Shown here: one piece after another, positions 7,968 through 16,029 of the stretch
Numbering within the stretch: position 1 is the stretch's first letter
How the letters are laid out: every line of letters starts with the position of its first letter
Source of the DNA: Faecalibacterium sp. An121
GTDB taxonomy: Bacteria; Bacillota; Clostridia; Oscillospirales; Ruminococcaceae
Assembly (NCBI RefSeq): GCF_002160915.1
Contig: NZ_NFLM01000013.1
Location: forward strand, 1-64,000
Reading direction: 5' to 3'
Length of the DNA: 64,000 bases
Position numbers and translations under genes: made by a program
The notes under the pieces: generated by a model
What the model was told of the DNA's origin: nothing
Databases searched by the model: none
The model's input: only the letters and a program-made list of their open reading frames with translations

Positions 7968-8573
7968 ATGGACGGATTCGATTTGAAAACAGCAGTGCAG
8001 GCAGTATCTAAGATGGTAGATGATTTGACCGAGCTTGCAAAAAATGGTCAGGACAACAAGACAAAACGATATGAGTCCGACAACAAACGGGCAGTCGAAC
8101 TCAAAAAGGAGGGCACGCAGAAGATCCTGGCGGCGAGTCAGGCCGTGAACAACATCGGGTCTGCCGCAAACCATCTGGGCAGTGCCTATAAAAACATCCG
8201 CTCGGCGGAAGGCGATCTGGAAAAAGCAAGAGCTGAGGCGACAAAAGCACAGGCTGAAATCAAAAAAGCCGATGCTGTACTGGAACGGGCCAAAAACGAA
8301 AAAAGCAAAAACGATCAGGAACATGTAAAAAACATGCACGATATTGATACGAAGCATCAGGAAGCTATGCGCCAGAAAGAAATCGATTTCACCCAGACCT
8401 GCCAGGACAATGCCAACATAAAGGCCGTTGTGGACGATCATCTCAAAACAAGCGAGATCTATCACCAGAAACTGAAGGACGGGAGCCTTTCTGCCGCTGA
8501 AGCTGATCTGATGAACCAGTCTGATGCCCGAGGTGTCGAAATCGTCAAGGCTATTTTGGAGAAGCGCAAATGA
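7968..8573 (+). CDS. Coiled-coil protein, cargo operon gene 4
   Basis: This 201-aa protein is dominated by an Ala/Lys/Glu-rich coiled coil (~60-140, e.g. LEKARAEATKAQAEIKKADA). A short N-terminal helical region (FDLKTAVQAVSKMVDDLTEL) and a C-terminal helix flank it. The start at 7968 is preferred over an ATG at 7962 because AGGAGG (7953-7958) is then 9 nt away rather than 3. Its stop overlaps the ATG of the helicase gene (ATGA), so the two are tightly coupled. No family recognised. Confidence 0.75.
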   Translation: MDGFDLKTAVQAVSKMVDDLTELAKNGQDNKTKRYESDNKRAVELKKEGTQKILAASQAVNNIGSAANHLGSAYKNIRSAEGDLEKARAEATKAQAEIKKADAVLERAKNEKSKNDQEHVKNMHDIDTKHQEAMRQKEIDFTQTCQDNANIKAVVDDHLKTSEIYHQKLKDGSLSAAEADLMNQSDARGVEIVKAILEKRK

Positions 8574-11500
8574 TGACAGAAGCGGCCGTCGGCTCCCTTG
8601 TTGTTGCGGGCATCTATCTTACAGCGCGTGTAGCTTCCTTTATCTTTGGAGAATTAACGGAGGAAGAGCGCCAGAAACAGGACGCGATCCGACAGAAATA
8701 TCAACAATTCCAGGCAGCTAAAAGTTCCGCACAAGCTGATCTGCAGGCAATTCAGGATGCAACACGCAGAGAAGGACAGACATACCAGATACACTATAAT
8801 GCGCAGCTGCAGGAATGGCAGATCTATCTGCGCCGGGCGGTCGCATCGCGGATCGAAGAGCAGGACCTGCTGAAGCAGGAACTGGTGGACACCATCAAAA
8901 AAGTCCGGACGGCGCTGAAGACATCAACCGTCACACTGATGCGCAGCAACAGTCTGGAACGTCTGCTGAACCAGCTGCAGGAGGCAAAAGCGCGGTGTGA
9001 CGGATATGGGATCTATCTGAAAAAATATCAGAAGATCATGAACCGCCTTCTGGGGACGCAGGACGATGAGACCCTTGAAGATCTGGCTCCGTTCGAAATG
9101 TGCATCCCCCAAAATTTTCCCTATCAGGGAAAGATGATCTGGCTCTCACTGGACCAGTTTGACAAAAACAACAGATGGACAGATACCAGCATTCCGAGCA
9201 TTTCCGTTACATATCAGTGCGACCCAAGTGAATTCGGATGGGAAAAGACAGATGGTCAGCGCGCACCTTTCATGGTGGATGGATTCAACTTCGAGCAGCA
9301 TGTCTACTCTGTTTCTCTTGTCAAAGGCCGTTTCATGGCAGAAGCACTGCGTGACACCCGGATGGGGGTCACGGCACTTGTAAAAGAAAACGTCAGGGAA
9401 AACAATAGGAAGGGCAGCATTTTGTGCTATGAGAAAAAGCTGGAGCTGTTCCTTCCAAGCAACCTGTGTGCAAAGCCAAACTATCCCCCTGTCCGGGCAG
9501 AGTTGCAGGTCTATCCGGTGCGATGGGAATACGGCCTTTCCTCATGGAACAAAAATTTCTGTCCTGTGACAGTGAGCGAGTATGTTGCGAATGCGACTGC
9601 CAGCCTGCAGTTCAAAAATTTTCCACTTGTCTTTACCGCAGACCAGTGGGCAGAGCTACGGAAGTATCTTGAGGACAATCATCTGACGATCGACATGGAA
9701 GATGGATGGAAGGTCGGACCGATGGAGGAAACCCAGATTCATCTGGCCGAAGGCACCCGCTTTAAGTTCCAGTTCGGCGATGCGCTGGTTCTGTGCGCCA
9801 GACTCGGGTATTCTGAGCCGCCAGACACTTCTGACCGCAAGTCTCCAATGCTGATCCCCTTCTTTGAGCGGATTATGGACCAAGACCAGAGTTTTTCCAG
9901 TGATGAACTCTTTGTGGACATCGATGTTGACATGACTCCGGTTTTTCAGGAAAGGCTGGGCCACCTTGCGGAGTATGTCAAGGAAGAAGAAACTACACTT
10001 TCTAAGGAAGAAAAACTTAAACTTTTTTTAGAAGAACTTACACTTTTTTTATATGATATCGTTTCGGAACTGCAGGTACAGCGCAAAAACAAACTCTCCA
10101 TGGCAGGCGAACGGTATTTTCAGCAGTGGGCAGATGTGACACAGAAGCTGATCGACTATCACCGCAAAGGCCACCCGAAAAACCAGGAAGCGTTTGAGGT
10201 GGACATAGAGACCGATCCGGGTAAAAAAGTGTCCAAAAGATTTTACACAAACATCCGGGTCCATGACCCGGAAAAGCTGAAGACCGAGTTGGAAGCATAC
10301 GATCAGGAGCGGAAGCAGGGACTTCCCGCCAGCAGAAGAAAAAAGGATGATCTGAAATTCTTTGCTGAAGATGACAGAGGTCAGCCCTGCAGCGCAGAGA
10401 TCAAACCAGATTGTACAGAGATATCCCTTTACAATGGCGATTTTGAGAAGATCCTGAACAGCGACAGACTTCAGTTCTATGCAGAGGAGAAAAACATCCC
10501 GGAGCTGAAGCAGAAACAGGCACTGATCCATCTGCGCAGTGGACGCATCGCCAATGCTCAGCTGCAGATGGCCATGATGGACGGTGCCAACATCGTTCCG
10601 GAAGACAGCGGCGATCGCGTGAAAACACTGGTCAACGCATCCATCGGGCAGAACGAAGCCCAGTACAAAGCGCTGTGCGGTGCACTGGAAGAGAAGAATA
10701 TCTTTCTGATCCAGGGGCCTCCGGGCACCGGCAAAACAACGGTTATCCGGGAGCTTATCCAGCAGTATCGCTCCCTGCATCCCAAAGCCCGTGTTCTTGT
10801 GGTATCACAGGCAAATGTAGCGGTAGACAATGCGCTCTCCGGATTGATAGAAACAGAGTCCTCGCATATGATCCGCTGCGGCAGCAACGAGAAAATAAGT
10901 GACGAGATGAAAAACATCTCTCTGGAAACGCGTTACGACGAATATATGGCTTCCATTCAGGAGCGGCCGCAGGATACGCGCATCCAGCAGAAATGGGCAG
11001 ACTTTGTAAACCCGCAGAACGGGACCGTTTCAAACATCAGCGAGCTAATTATCCGGAATCGTCCTCTGGTGGGTGCCACCTGTGTGGGGCTGGCAAAGAA
11101 ACGAGTCGGATTGGAACAGTTGAAATTTGATCTGGTCATTGTAGACGAGGCTGGTAAAGCCCTACCGGGCGAGATTCTAATTCCTGTTCTTCGCGCCAAG
11201 AAGCTGGTGCTGATCGGCGATCACAAACAGCTTCCGCCTGTTATTGATCCTGCGTTGTTTGATCCGGACAAGATTGAGCTGGAAAATCGCCAGCTGCTGA
11301 AACATGAACTGTTCGACATCAGCTTCTTTCAGCGGCTGTATGAGCGCACTCCGGAAACCAACCGCGCTATGCTGGAAACCCAGTACCGTATGCCCGCTGT
11401 TATCGGCACACTGGTCAGCAGGCTGTTCTATGACGGAAAGCTGAAAAACGGTGCAGGAACCGAATCCCGTCCAGCTCTTTTCGGAACAGGCAATCTGGTC

Positions 11501-12007
11501 ATGTACAACTGTTCCCACGATGCAAAGTACCACGAAGGGAAAGATGAGCGCGGAGGCAGTAGCGGCATCGTCAACAAAAGAGAAATCGAGCTTGTAACGG
11601 AGATTCTGAAGCGGATAAGCCAAGAACTGCCCGGACATCAGGTGGCCGTCATCACGCCGTACCGCCGACAAAACCAACTTTTGCATGATGCGTGGGAGAA
11701 GCATCAGAAGGAATGGGAAACACTGGATCTTGCCATCAACACCATCGATGCTTTCCAGGGAGACGAGGCGGAGATCGTGATTTATTGCTCTACACGGGCA
11801 GACCGTCCTACCTTGTATTTTTCGGATTATCGAAGAATCAATGTTGCACTTTCCCGTGCAAAAAACAAGCTCATCCTTATCGGAAACCTGAAATATTTCA
11901 AGGAATATTCCAAAGCAAAGGGGGCACTGCGCAAAAGCCCACTCCCTGCTATTGCGGAGTATATAACGAATTATGGACGGATTGTTCATTCTGTCAGCGA
12001 TCTTTAA
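8570..12007 (+). CDS. Membrane-anchored SF1 (UPF1/DNA2-type) helicase, cargo operon gene 5
   Basis: In this 1145-aa protein residues ~5-27 (AAVGSLVVAGIYLTARVASF) are hydrophobic and could anchor it in the membrane. A coiled coil (~30-160) and a long unassigned middle region (~160-680) follow. The C-terminal third is an AAA_11/AAA_12 superfamily 1B helicase. Its motifs are I GPPGTGKTT (716-724), II VDEA (858-861), III GDHKQLPP (to 890), IV QYRMP (938-942), V DAFQGDE (1060-1066) and VI NVALSRAK (1091-1098). All are intact, so ATP-driven translocation or unwinding is expected. No nuclease (PLD HKD, PD-D/ExK, HNH) motif was found. It overlaps gene 4 by 4 nt and is the last gene of the operon. SF1 helicases of this kind occur in several phage-defence systems; the fusion to a membrane segment is unusual. 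Confidence 0.88.
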   Translation: MMTEAAVGSLVVAGIYLTARVASFIFGELTEEERQKQDAIRQKYQQFQAAKSSAQADLQAIQDATRREGQTYQIHYNAQLQEWQIYLRRAVASRIEEQDLLKQELVDTIKKVRTALKTSTVTLMRSNSLERLLNQLQEAKARCDGYGIYLKKYQKIMNRLLGTQDDETLEDLAPFEMCIPQNFPYQGKMIWLSLDQFDKNNRWTDTSIPSISVTYQCDPSEFGWEKTDGQRAPFMVDGFNFEQHVYSVSLVKGRFMAEALRDTRMGVTALVKENVRENNRKGSILCYEKKLELFLPSNLCAKPNYPPVRAELQVYPVRWEYGLSSWNKNFCPVTVSEYVANATASLQFKNFPLVFTADQWAELRKYLEDNHLTIDMEDGWKVGPMEETQIHLAEGTRFKFQFGDALVLCARLGYSEPPDTSDRKSPMLIPFFERIMDQDQSFSSDELFVDIDVDMTPVFQERLGHLAEYVKEEETTLSKEEKLKLFLEELTLFLYDIVSELQVQRKNKLSMAGERYFQQWADVTQKLIDYHRKGHPKNQEAFEVDIETDPGKKVSKRFYTNIRVHDPEKLKTELEAYDQERKQGLPASRRKKDDLKFFAEDDRGQPCSAEIKPDCTEISLYNGDFEKILNSDRLQFYAEEKNIPELKQKQALIHLRSGRIANAQLQMAMMDGANIVPEDSGDRVKTLVNASIGQNEAQYKALCGALEEKNIFLIQGPPGTGKTTVIRELIQQYRSLHPKARVLVVSQANVAVDNALSGLIETESSHMIRCGSNEKISDEMKNISLETRYDEYMASIQERPQDTRIQQKWADFVNPQNGTVSNISELIIRNRPLVGATCVGLAKKRVGLEQLKFDLVIVDEAGKALPGEILIPVLRAKKLVLIGDHKQLPPVIDPALFDPDKIELENRQLLKHELFDISFFQRLYERTPETNRAMLETQYRMPAVIGTLVSRLFYDGKLKNGAGTESRPALFGTGNLVMYNCSHDAKYHEGKDERGGSSGIVNKREIELVTEILKRISQELPGHQVAVITPYRRQNQLLHDAWEKHQKEWETLDLAINTIDAFQGDEAEIVIYCSTRADRPTLYFSDYRRINVALSRAKNKLILIGNLKYFKEYSKAKGALRKSPLPAIAEYITNYGRIVHSVSDL

Positions 12008-12090
12008 TATCAGGTTCTGAAAGTTCGCACATAGAGAACCCTGATAACAATGCCCACCAGCTGTGGCGAAAACCATAGGTCGGTGGGCAT
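12008..12090 (+). terminator. Tandem hairpins after the cargo operon
   Basis: The first stem, TATCAGGTTCT (12008-12018) with AGAACCCTGATA (12035-12046), has one bulge. The second stem, ATGCCCACC (12050-12058) with GGTGGGCAT (12082-12090), is perfect and followed by CGTGTTCTTT. They lie between convergent genes and probably end transcription of the helicase operon. Confidence 0.55.
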
Positions 12091-12108
12091 CGTGTTCTTT
12101 ATAGGGAC

Positions 12109-12357
12109 TTAATCTTCCAGCCTGCCGTGGTCGCATCCCAGCGAGAGATAGTGCTCCATCTCTCCTCCCAGCACAAGCTGTGCGTACTCCGGCGGCTTAT
12201 TGTACAGCAGCCAGTCCAGTTCTGCCCGTTGTGCCGGGGTGTTGCCGTATTCGTCCTCCACGGCGATGCAGTCGATGGTAAGGGTAGTGCCACCCTCGAA
12301 CCGGGCTTCCACCCGGTTGGTGTCCATGTTGTAGCGGCAGGAAAGCAGTTTGTTCAT
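12109..12357 (-). CDS. DUF6061-like small protein
   Basis: This 82-aa protein begins MNKLLSCRYNMDTNRVEARF, continues LTIDCIAVEDEYGN and ELDWLLYNKPPEYAQLVL, and matches from memory the DUF6061 pattern of small proteins common in Clostridia and their mobile elements. Function is unknown. ATG at 12357 has GAGG 8 nt upstream. It is convergent with the helicase operon and is the last gene before attR. Confidence 0.75.
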   Translation of the reverse strand: MNKLLSCRYNMDTNRVEARFEGGTTLTIDCIAVEDEYGNTPAQRAELDWLLYNKPPEYAQLVLGGEMEHYLSLGCDHGRLED

Positions 12358-12721
12358 AAGGAAACCTCTTTCTATATTAAGGTGATGTCTGTTCGATTGT
12401 CCAAATCCCTGCCATGAATCATAGTTGTGAATGTACATTTGATGCTTGGTCTGAACAGGCAAGATTTCAGCTGCTGTTTTGGGCTCGAACCTGACCGGTT
12501 TCCCGGTTTTGCATAAAAATCCGATCCCTGTTTTAAGAGGCTGATTTTGGCTCTGCACATTTTTGCACACTTTTTGCACACCGGAACGGCTGGATAACGG
12601 ATGCAAGAGGGAATAATAGGTGCAAAGGATGCAGCAGATGCAAAACGCAAATTTACGATAAAGCGATAAAAAGAACGAATCTGCGTAATTCTGGAAATTG
12701 ACGATTGTTGCACGTTGGTTT
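12358..12721. other. Right-end non-coding region with TGCACA repeats
   Basis: I see no gene in these 364 bases. TGCACA copies start at 12554, 12564 and 12575, with 10-11 bp spacing and the same orientation as the left-end set at 257-284. They are candidate integrase arm-type sites, about 145 bp from the attR core. Further T-rich and GCAAA-rich tracts up to 12670 could serve IHF/HU-like bending. Confidence 0.55.
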
Positions 12722-12768
12722 CTCTTAATCAGTGGGCCCAGGGTTCGAGTCCCTGGAGGTGCACCAGA
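12722..12768 (+). repeat. attR core direct repeat (displaced tRNA-Lys 3' end)
   Basis: This is a perfect 47-bp copy of 156-202, from ctcttaatcag through gaggtgcaccaga. No tRNA 5' half precedes it, so it is the original chromosomal 3' end left behind after integration, not a functional tRNA. Confidence 0.93.
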
Positions 12769-12773
12769 CCTCA

Positions 12774-12804
12774 TCCCGTGTGCTGTATGCGCACGGGATT
12801 TTTT
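12774..12804 (+). terminator. Original tRNA-Lys operon terminator
   Basis: TCCCGTGTGC (12774-12783) pairs with GCGCACGGGA (12789-12798) with one G-U pair, followed by TTTTTT. It directly follows attR, so it is the terminator that belonged to tRNA-Lys before insertion. Confidence 0.85.
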
Positions 12805-12806
12805 GT

Positions 12807-12835
12807 TTGCCTTTTTGGCCGCCGGGGTCTATAAT
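12807..12835 (+). promoter_or_regulatory. Sigma-70 promoter of the SDR gene
   Basis: TTGCCT (12807-12812) and TATAAT (12830-12835) are spaced 17 bp apart, 24 bp upstream of the SDR start codon. Confidence 0.7.
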
Positions 12836-12859
12836 GAAACCCAAAGGAGGGAAAAGCAG

Positions 12860-13612
12860 ATGGCCAATATCGTGATCGTAGGGGCAAACCAGGGGATCGG
12901 CTATTATCTGGCCGAGGGTTTGCTGGAGAAAGGCAATGGGGTGGCGGTGCTGGATACAGATATAGCCGGGATCAGCCGTTTGAGGTCGAAATACCCGGAC
13001 AGGCTGCTGACCCTGCAGGCGGACGCGGCCGATCTGGCCAGCATCGAGGCTGGGGTGGCGCAGGCTGCTGCCCAGTTTGGCTCGATCGATGCGGCTGTCC
13101 ACAATGCCTGCCTCTGTACCTTTGCGGAGGAGCCGCTTACCGGATACGATGTCTACCAACGGGTGATGGACGTCAATTTCTATGGGGCGCTCCGGCTGGC
13201 CAAGACGGTGCTGCCTTTGATGCGCCGGCAGAAAAAAGGGCGGGTCATCTTTACGAGCTCAGGGGTGGGGGTCACCGGCTTTGCAGGGATCTCCCCTTAT
13301 GCGTCCAGCAAGGGCGCCATCGAGTCCCTGGCCAAATGCCTGGATATTGAAAATGCCGCCGACGGCATCTCGTTCCATCTGTTTCATCCGCCTCTGACCG
13401 ACACCGCCTCGGCAAGCGGTCTGCCCATCCCCAAAGAGTTCAAAGCGGACCCCAAAAAGGTGGGCTATGGGCTGGCGAAGCACTTTTGGTCCAGGAGGTT
13501 TGTGATCTGCCACTCGCCTCTGCAGGCAGTGCAGATGGCCTTTTCTTACCGGCATCCCTTGTACATCGGGCGGCTGATGACCCAAATGGCCATGCGCGCC
13601 CGGAATCCCTGA
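12860..13612 (+). CDS. Short-chain dehydrogenase/reductase (SDR)
   Basis: This 250-aa NAD(P)-dependent oxidoreductase of the classical SDR fold has the nucleotide-binding motif GANQGIG at 8-14. The catalytic Ser is near 134 (FTSSG), with Tyr147 and Lys151 in YASSK. The usual NNAG structural motif is altered to HNAC. Substrate specificity cannot be read from the sequence. ATG at 12860 has AAAGGAGG 9 nt upstream; upstream in-frame codons run into attR and were discarded. It has its own promoter and is convergent with the next gene. Confidence 0.88.
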   Translation: MANIVIVGANQGIGYYLAEGLLEKGNGVAVLDTDIAGISRLRSKYPDRLLTLQADAADLASIEAGVAQAAAQFGSIDAAVHNACLCTFAEEPLTGYDVYQRVMDVNFYGALRLAKTVLPLMRRQKKGRVIFTSSGVGVTGFAGISPYASSKGAIESLAKCLDIENAADGISFHLFHPPLTDTASASGLPIPKEFKADPKKVGYGLAKHFWSRRFVICHSPLQAVQMAFSYRHPLYIGRLMTQMAMRARNP

Positions 13613-13619
13613 CAAGTCC

Positions 13620-14555
13620 TTACCCCATCATCGGGACCAGCAGGGCGCACAAGGGCAGGGTGAAGATGGACAGCAGGGTGGACGCAACCACCGCGCCGGC
13701 GCCCAGCTGCTCGTCGTAGTGGAACTGCACCGCAAACACCGATGTGATGGCAGCGCAGGGGCAGGCCTCCAGCAGGATCACCACCGCGCCCACCATCCCG
13801 CCGGTGCCGGTGGCCAGGCAGAGCAGAAAGGACACGGCGGGGATGACCGCCATCCGCAGAACGAGGATCAGCCACAGCCTGCCGCTGCGTATGACCGCGC
13901 GCAGGTCGCTGGTGGCGATGATGGCGCCGGTGATCAGCATGGACAGGGGGGTATTCATGGCCCCCAGCAGGCTGATGGGCTGGGCGATCAGGGCGGGGAC
14001 CGGGATCTGACCCAGATAGAGCACCAGGCCCGCCGCTACCGCCAGAAGGGCCGGCTTTTTGGCCAGTTCCAGCAGGAGATTGCCCTGGCTCGCCTTGGGG
14101 TCCAGGATGGCCATGCCTGCCGTCCAGATCAGGATATTGAAAAAGGTGTTGAAAATGCTGGCGTACAGAAGCCCCTCGGCCCCGAACAGGGCCTCGATGA
14201 GGGGGAACCCCATATAGGCCGCGTTGGAAAAGGTGATGGCAAAGCGGATCAGGGGCCGGTCCGGATGGCGCATCCGGCAGGTGAACGCCAGCGCCACCGC
14301 CAGCCCGGCCACAAGCACCCCCAGGCTGACCAGGGCGGTGCGCACCAGGTTGGCCAGGATCTCGGGGTCAAAGGCGGTCATGTAGGAGTTGACGATCATG
14401 GCGGGCACCACGATATTCACGAGCAGGCTGGAAAAGCTGCGGCGTGCCCCGGCATCCAGGATATGGCACCGGACGGCCAGGTAGCCCACCAGGATCAGCA
14501 GGAACATGACCAGCACCTGCTGCGCTGTAATAGAGACAAGATTTCCCTGAAGCAT
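13620..14555 (-). CDS. AEC-family (auxin efflux carrier-like) transporter
   Basis: This 311-aa integral membrane protein has about ten hydrophobic segments. The pattern matches the AEC/PF03547 family, for example the N-terminal VMFLLILVGYLAVRCHIL, the central ITFSNAAYMGFPLIEALFG and the C-terminal GAGAVVASTLLSIFTLP. Bacterial members export or import small carboxylates or amino acids; the substrate here is unknown. GAGG lies 7 nt before the ATG. It is convergent with the SDR gene and divergent from the tRNA pair. Confidence 0.88.
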   Translation of the reverse strand: MLQGNLVSITAQQVLVMFLLILVGYLAVRCHILDAGARRSFSSLLVNIVVPAMIVNSYMTAFDPEILANLVRTALVSLGVLVAGLAVALAFTCRMRHPDRPLIRFAITFSNAAYMGFPLIEALFGAEGLLYASIFNTFFNILIWTAGMAILDPKASQGNLLLELAKKPALLAVAAGLVLYLGQIPVPALIAQPISLLGAMNTPLSMLITGAIIATSDLRAVIRSGRLWLILVLRMAVIPAVSFLLCLATGTGGMVGAVVILLEACPCAAITSVFAVQFHYDEQLGAGAVVASTLLSIFTLPLCALLVPMMG

Positions 14556-14681
14556 AGATTTTCCTCACATCCCTCGGTTTTGGGCGGGCCGGGATCGCGG
14601 CCCTGGAACCCGCTTTTATTATACGCCGGGGGATGGGGCGGTGCAAGGAGTTTGTATACAACAAAAATCAAAAATTGACCC

Positions 14682-14710
14682 TTGACAACAAGCCCCGGCT
14701 GCGCTATAAT
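14682..14710 (+). promoter_or_regulatory. Strong sigma-70 promoter of the tRNA-Glu/tRNA-Asn unit
   Basis: Consensus TTGACA (14682-14687) and TATAAT (14705-14710) with a 17-bp spacer lie 36 bp upstream of tRNA-Glu, the expected strength for a stable-RNA promoter. Confidence 0.9.
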
Positions 14711-14746
14711 AACCAAGTCGGGAGTCGCCTCCCGCCAGCTGAATAA

Positions 14747-14821
14747 GGCCCGTTGGTCAAGCGGTTAAGACAGAGGCCTCTCACGCCTTTAACATCGGTT
14801 CGATTCCGGTACGGGTCACCA
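14747..14821 (+). tRNA. tRNA-Glu (anticodon CTC)
   Basis: Acceptor GGCCCGT pairs with ACGGGTC, with one G-U. The anticodon stem GAGGC/GCCTT encloses CTCTCAC, giving anticodon CTC. The T arm GGTTCGATTCC is present and CCA is encoded. Confidence 0.92.
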
Positions 14822-14823
14822 CG

Positions 14824-14849
14824 TATAAAACGGTTTGCGCCGTTTTATA
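14824..14849 (+). other. Inter-tRNA processing hairpin
   Basis: TATAAAACGG (14824-14833) pairs perfectly with CCGTTTTATA (14840-14849) around TTTGCG. It separates the two tRNAs and lacks a U-tract, so an RNase processing site is likelier than termination. Confidence 0.5.
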
Positions 14850-14852
14850 GAT

Positions 14853-14929
14853 GCCTCTTTAGCTCAGTCGGTTAGAGCACCTGACTGTTAATCAGGGTGT
14901 CGCCTGTTCGAGTCAGGCAAGAGGCGCCA
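14853..14929 (+). tRNA. tRNA-Asn (anticodon GTT)
   Basis: Acceptor GCCTCTT pairs with AAGAGGC, the discriminator is G and CCA is encoded. The anticodon stem CCTGA/TCAGG encloses CTGTTAA, giving anticodon GTT. It is co-transcribed with tRNA-Glu. Confidence 0.95.
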
Positions 14930-14930
14930 T

Positions 14931-14966
14931 AAAGCGATGGACTTTGGTCCATCGCTTTTTCTTTTT
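14931..14966 (+). terminator. Terminator of the tRNA unit
   Basis: AAAGCGATGGAC and GTCCATCGCTTT form a perfect 12-bp stem with a TTTG loop, followed by TTCTTTTT. Confidence 0.92.
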
Positions 14967-14983
14967 GCCTTTCTCTGCGCCTC

Positions 14984-15012
14984 TTGCATCCTGCGGCGGC
15001 ATATGGTACTCT
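14984..15012 (+). promoter_or_regulatory. Promoter of the alpha/beta hydrolase gene
   Basis: TTGCAT (14984-14989) and TACTCT (15007-15012) with 17-bp spacing lie 34 bp before the start codon. The -10 box is weak. Confidence 0.5.
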
Positions 15013-15046
15013 GAATGTACAGAAACAGAGCGGAAAGGAGCGCAAC

Positions 15047-15946
15047 ATGAAGGAATTGCTGAAAAGGGCCGGGCTGGTCCTGCTGCTGCTGGCGGCCGTC
15101 CGGGGGATCCTGGCCGGCTGGGCGGCGGCTCCCTCGGTGCCGGAGGACTATACCGGATCGGTGGCCACCGGCGGCCCGGTGGAAGCTGCGTATCTGGCCA
15201 TGGGCAGCTATGAGGTGGCCTGTACCACCGCTGCCGCTCCGCAGGAGGAGTGGGGCGACCTGGTGATGTATTATCCCGCCGAGCTGCCCCAGAGCCAGTC
15301 CCGCTACCCGGTGGTGGTGATGGTCAACGGCACGGGGGTGGGGGCCTCCAAATACCCCAGTCTGTTTGAACATTTGGCCTCCTGGGGGTTCATCGTGCTG
15401 GGCAGCGATGACCCCGGCACCTATGCGGGGGACTCGGCGGAAGCCGATCTGACATGGCTGCTGGAAAAGAACGCAGACCCCGACAGCGTCTTTTATGACA
15501 AGGCAGACCTGGACCGGGTGGGGGCCTGCGGCCACTCACAGGGGGGCGTAGGGGTGTTCAACGCCATTGGGGCCACGCCCCATAAAGAGCTGTACCAATG
15601 CGCCGTCAGCCTGTCGCCCATCGACGTGGAGGTAGCCCGGGCCCTCAACATGCCCTATGACCCCGCCGGCATCCGGGTGCCGGTCCTGATCCTGGCGTCG
15701 GCGAGCAAGGACGTGATCCAGATGGAGGGCCTGCAGCAGCTGTACGACCGGATCGACGCCCCCAAGGTCCTGGCACGCCGGAAGGCGGAAGGCCACGGGG
15801 AGATGCTGTACAGCGCCGACGGCTATGTGACCGCTTGGTTCATGTGGCAGCTGCAAGGGGACGAGAGGGCCGCCGCGGCCTTTACAGGCCCTGCGCCCGA
15901 ACTGCTGGCGAACCCCCTGTACCAGGACCAGCGGATCGACCTGTGA
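15047..15946 (+). CDS. Membrane-anchored or secreted alpha/beta hydrolase
   Basis: This 299-aa protein has an N-terminal signal or anchor (LVLLLLAAVRGILAGWAAA, ~10-28). The nucleophile elbow GHSQG is at 162-166 with Ser164. Likely catalytic partners follow: Asp in ASASKDVIQ (~225) and His in AEGHGEML. The architecture resembles cutinase/chlorophyllase-like or dienelactone-hydrolase-like esterases that act outside the membrane. The substrate is unknown. AAAGGAG lies 6 nt before the ATG. It stands alone between a tRNA terminator and a strong bidirectional terminator. Confidence 0.82.
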   Translation: MKELLKRAGLVLLLLAAVRGILAGWAAAPSVPEDYTGSVATGGPVEAAYLAMGSYEVACTTAAAPQEEWGDLVMYYPAELPQSQSRYPVVVMVNGTGVGASKYPSLFEHLASWGFIVLGSDDPGTYAGDSAEADLTWLLEKNADPDSVFYDKADLDRVGACGHSQGGVGVFNAIGATPHKELYQCAVSLSPIDVEVARALNMPYDPAGIRVPVLILASASKDVIQMEGLQQLYDRIDAPKVLARRKAEGHGEMLYSADGYVTAWFMWQLQGDERAAAAFTGPAPELLANPLYQDQRIDL

Positions 15947-15960
15947 GCCGAAACGAGAAA

Positions 15961-16004
15961 AACGCCCCGCCGTGCGTCTTGTGGGAACAGCACGGCGGGG
16001 CGTT
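15961..16004. terminator. Bidirectional hairpin between hydrolase and thrS
   Basis: AACGCCCCGCCGTGC and its exact complement GCACGGCGGGGCGTT form a 15-bp stem with a 14-nt loop. It lies between convergent genes. A-rich sequence on the left gives a U-tract for the minus strand. Confidence 0.8.
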
Positions 16005-16029
16005 GTGTTGTCAGATGGGTGGGGCGGGA

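Larger units (their letters stand above)
156..12768. mobile_element. Integrative (probably mobilizable) element in tRNA-Lys
   Basis: The element is bounded by a perfect 47-bp direct repeat (156-202 and 12722-12768) taken from the 3' part of tRNA-Lys. It encodes a tyrosine integrase next to the left junction, an excisionase-like HTH protein, a MobV-type relaxase and an SF3 helicase. It also carries a five-gene cargo operon and a DUF6061-like small gene near the right end. Base composition is clearly less GC-rich than the flanking chromosome. No type IV secretion genes are present, so it would depend on a helper for transfer and is better called an integrative mobilizable element than a self-transmissible ICE. 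Whether it is still active cannot be read from the sequence. Confidence 0.9.

Noticed and set aside
12698-12859. Upstream extension of the SDR reading frame across attR
   Set aside because: It reads through the tRNA remnant, terminator and promoter. The ATG at 12860 has a strong RBS and gives a standard SDR N-terminus.
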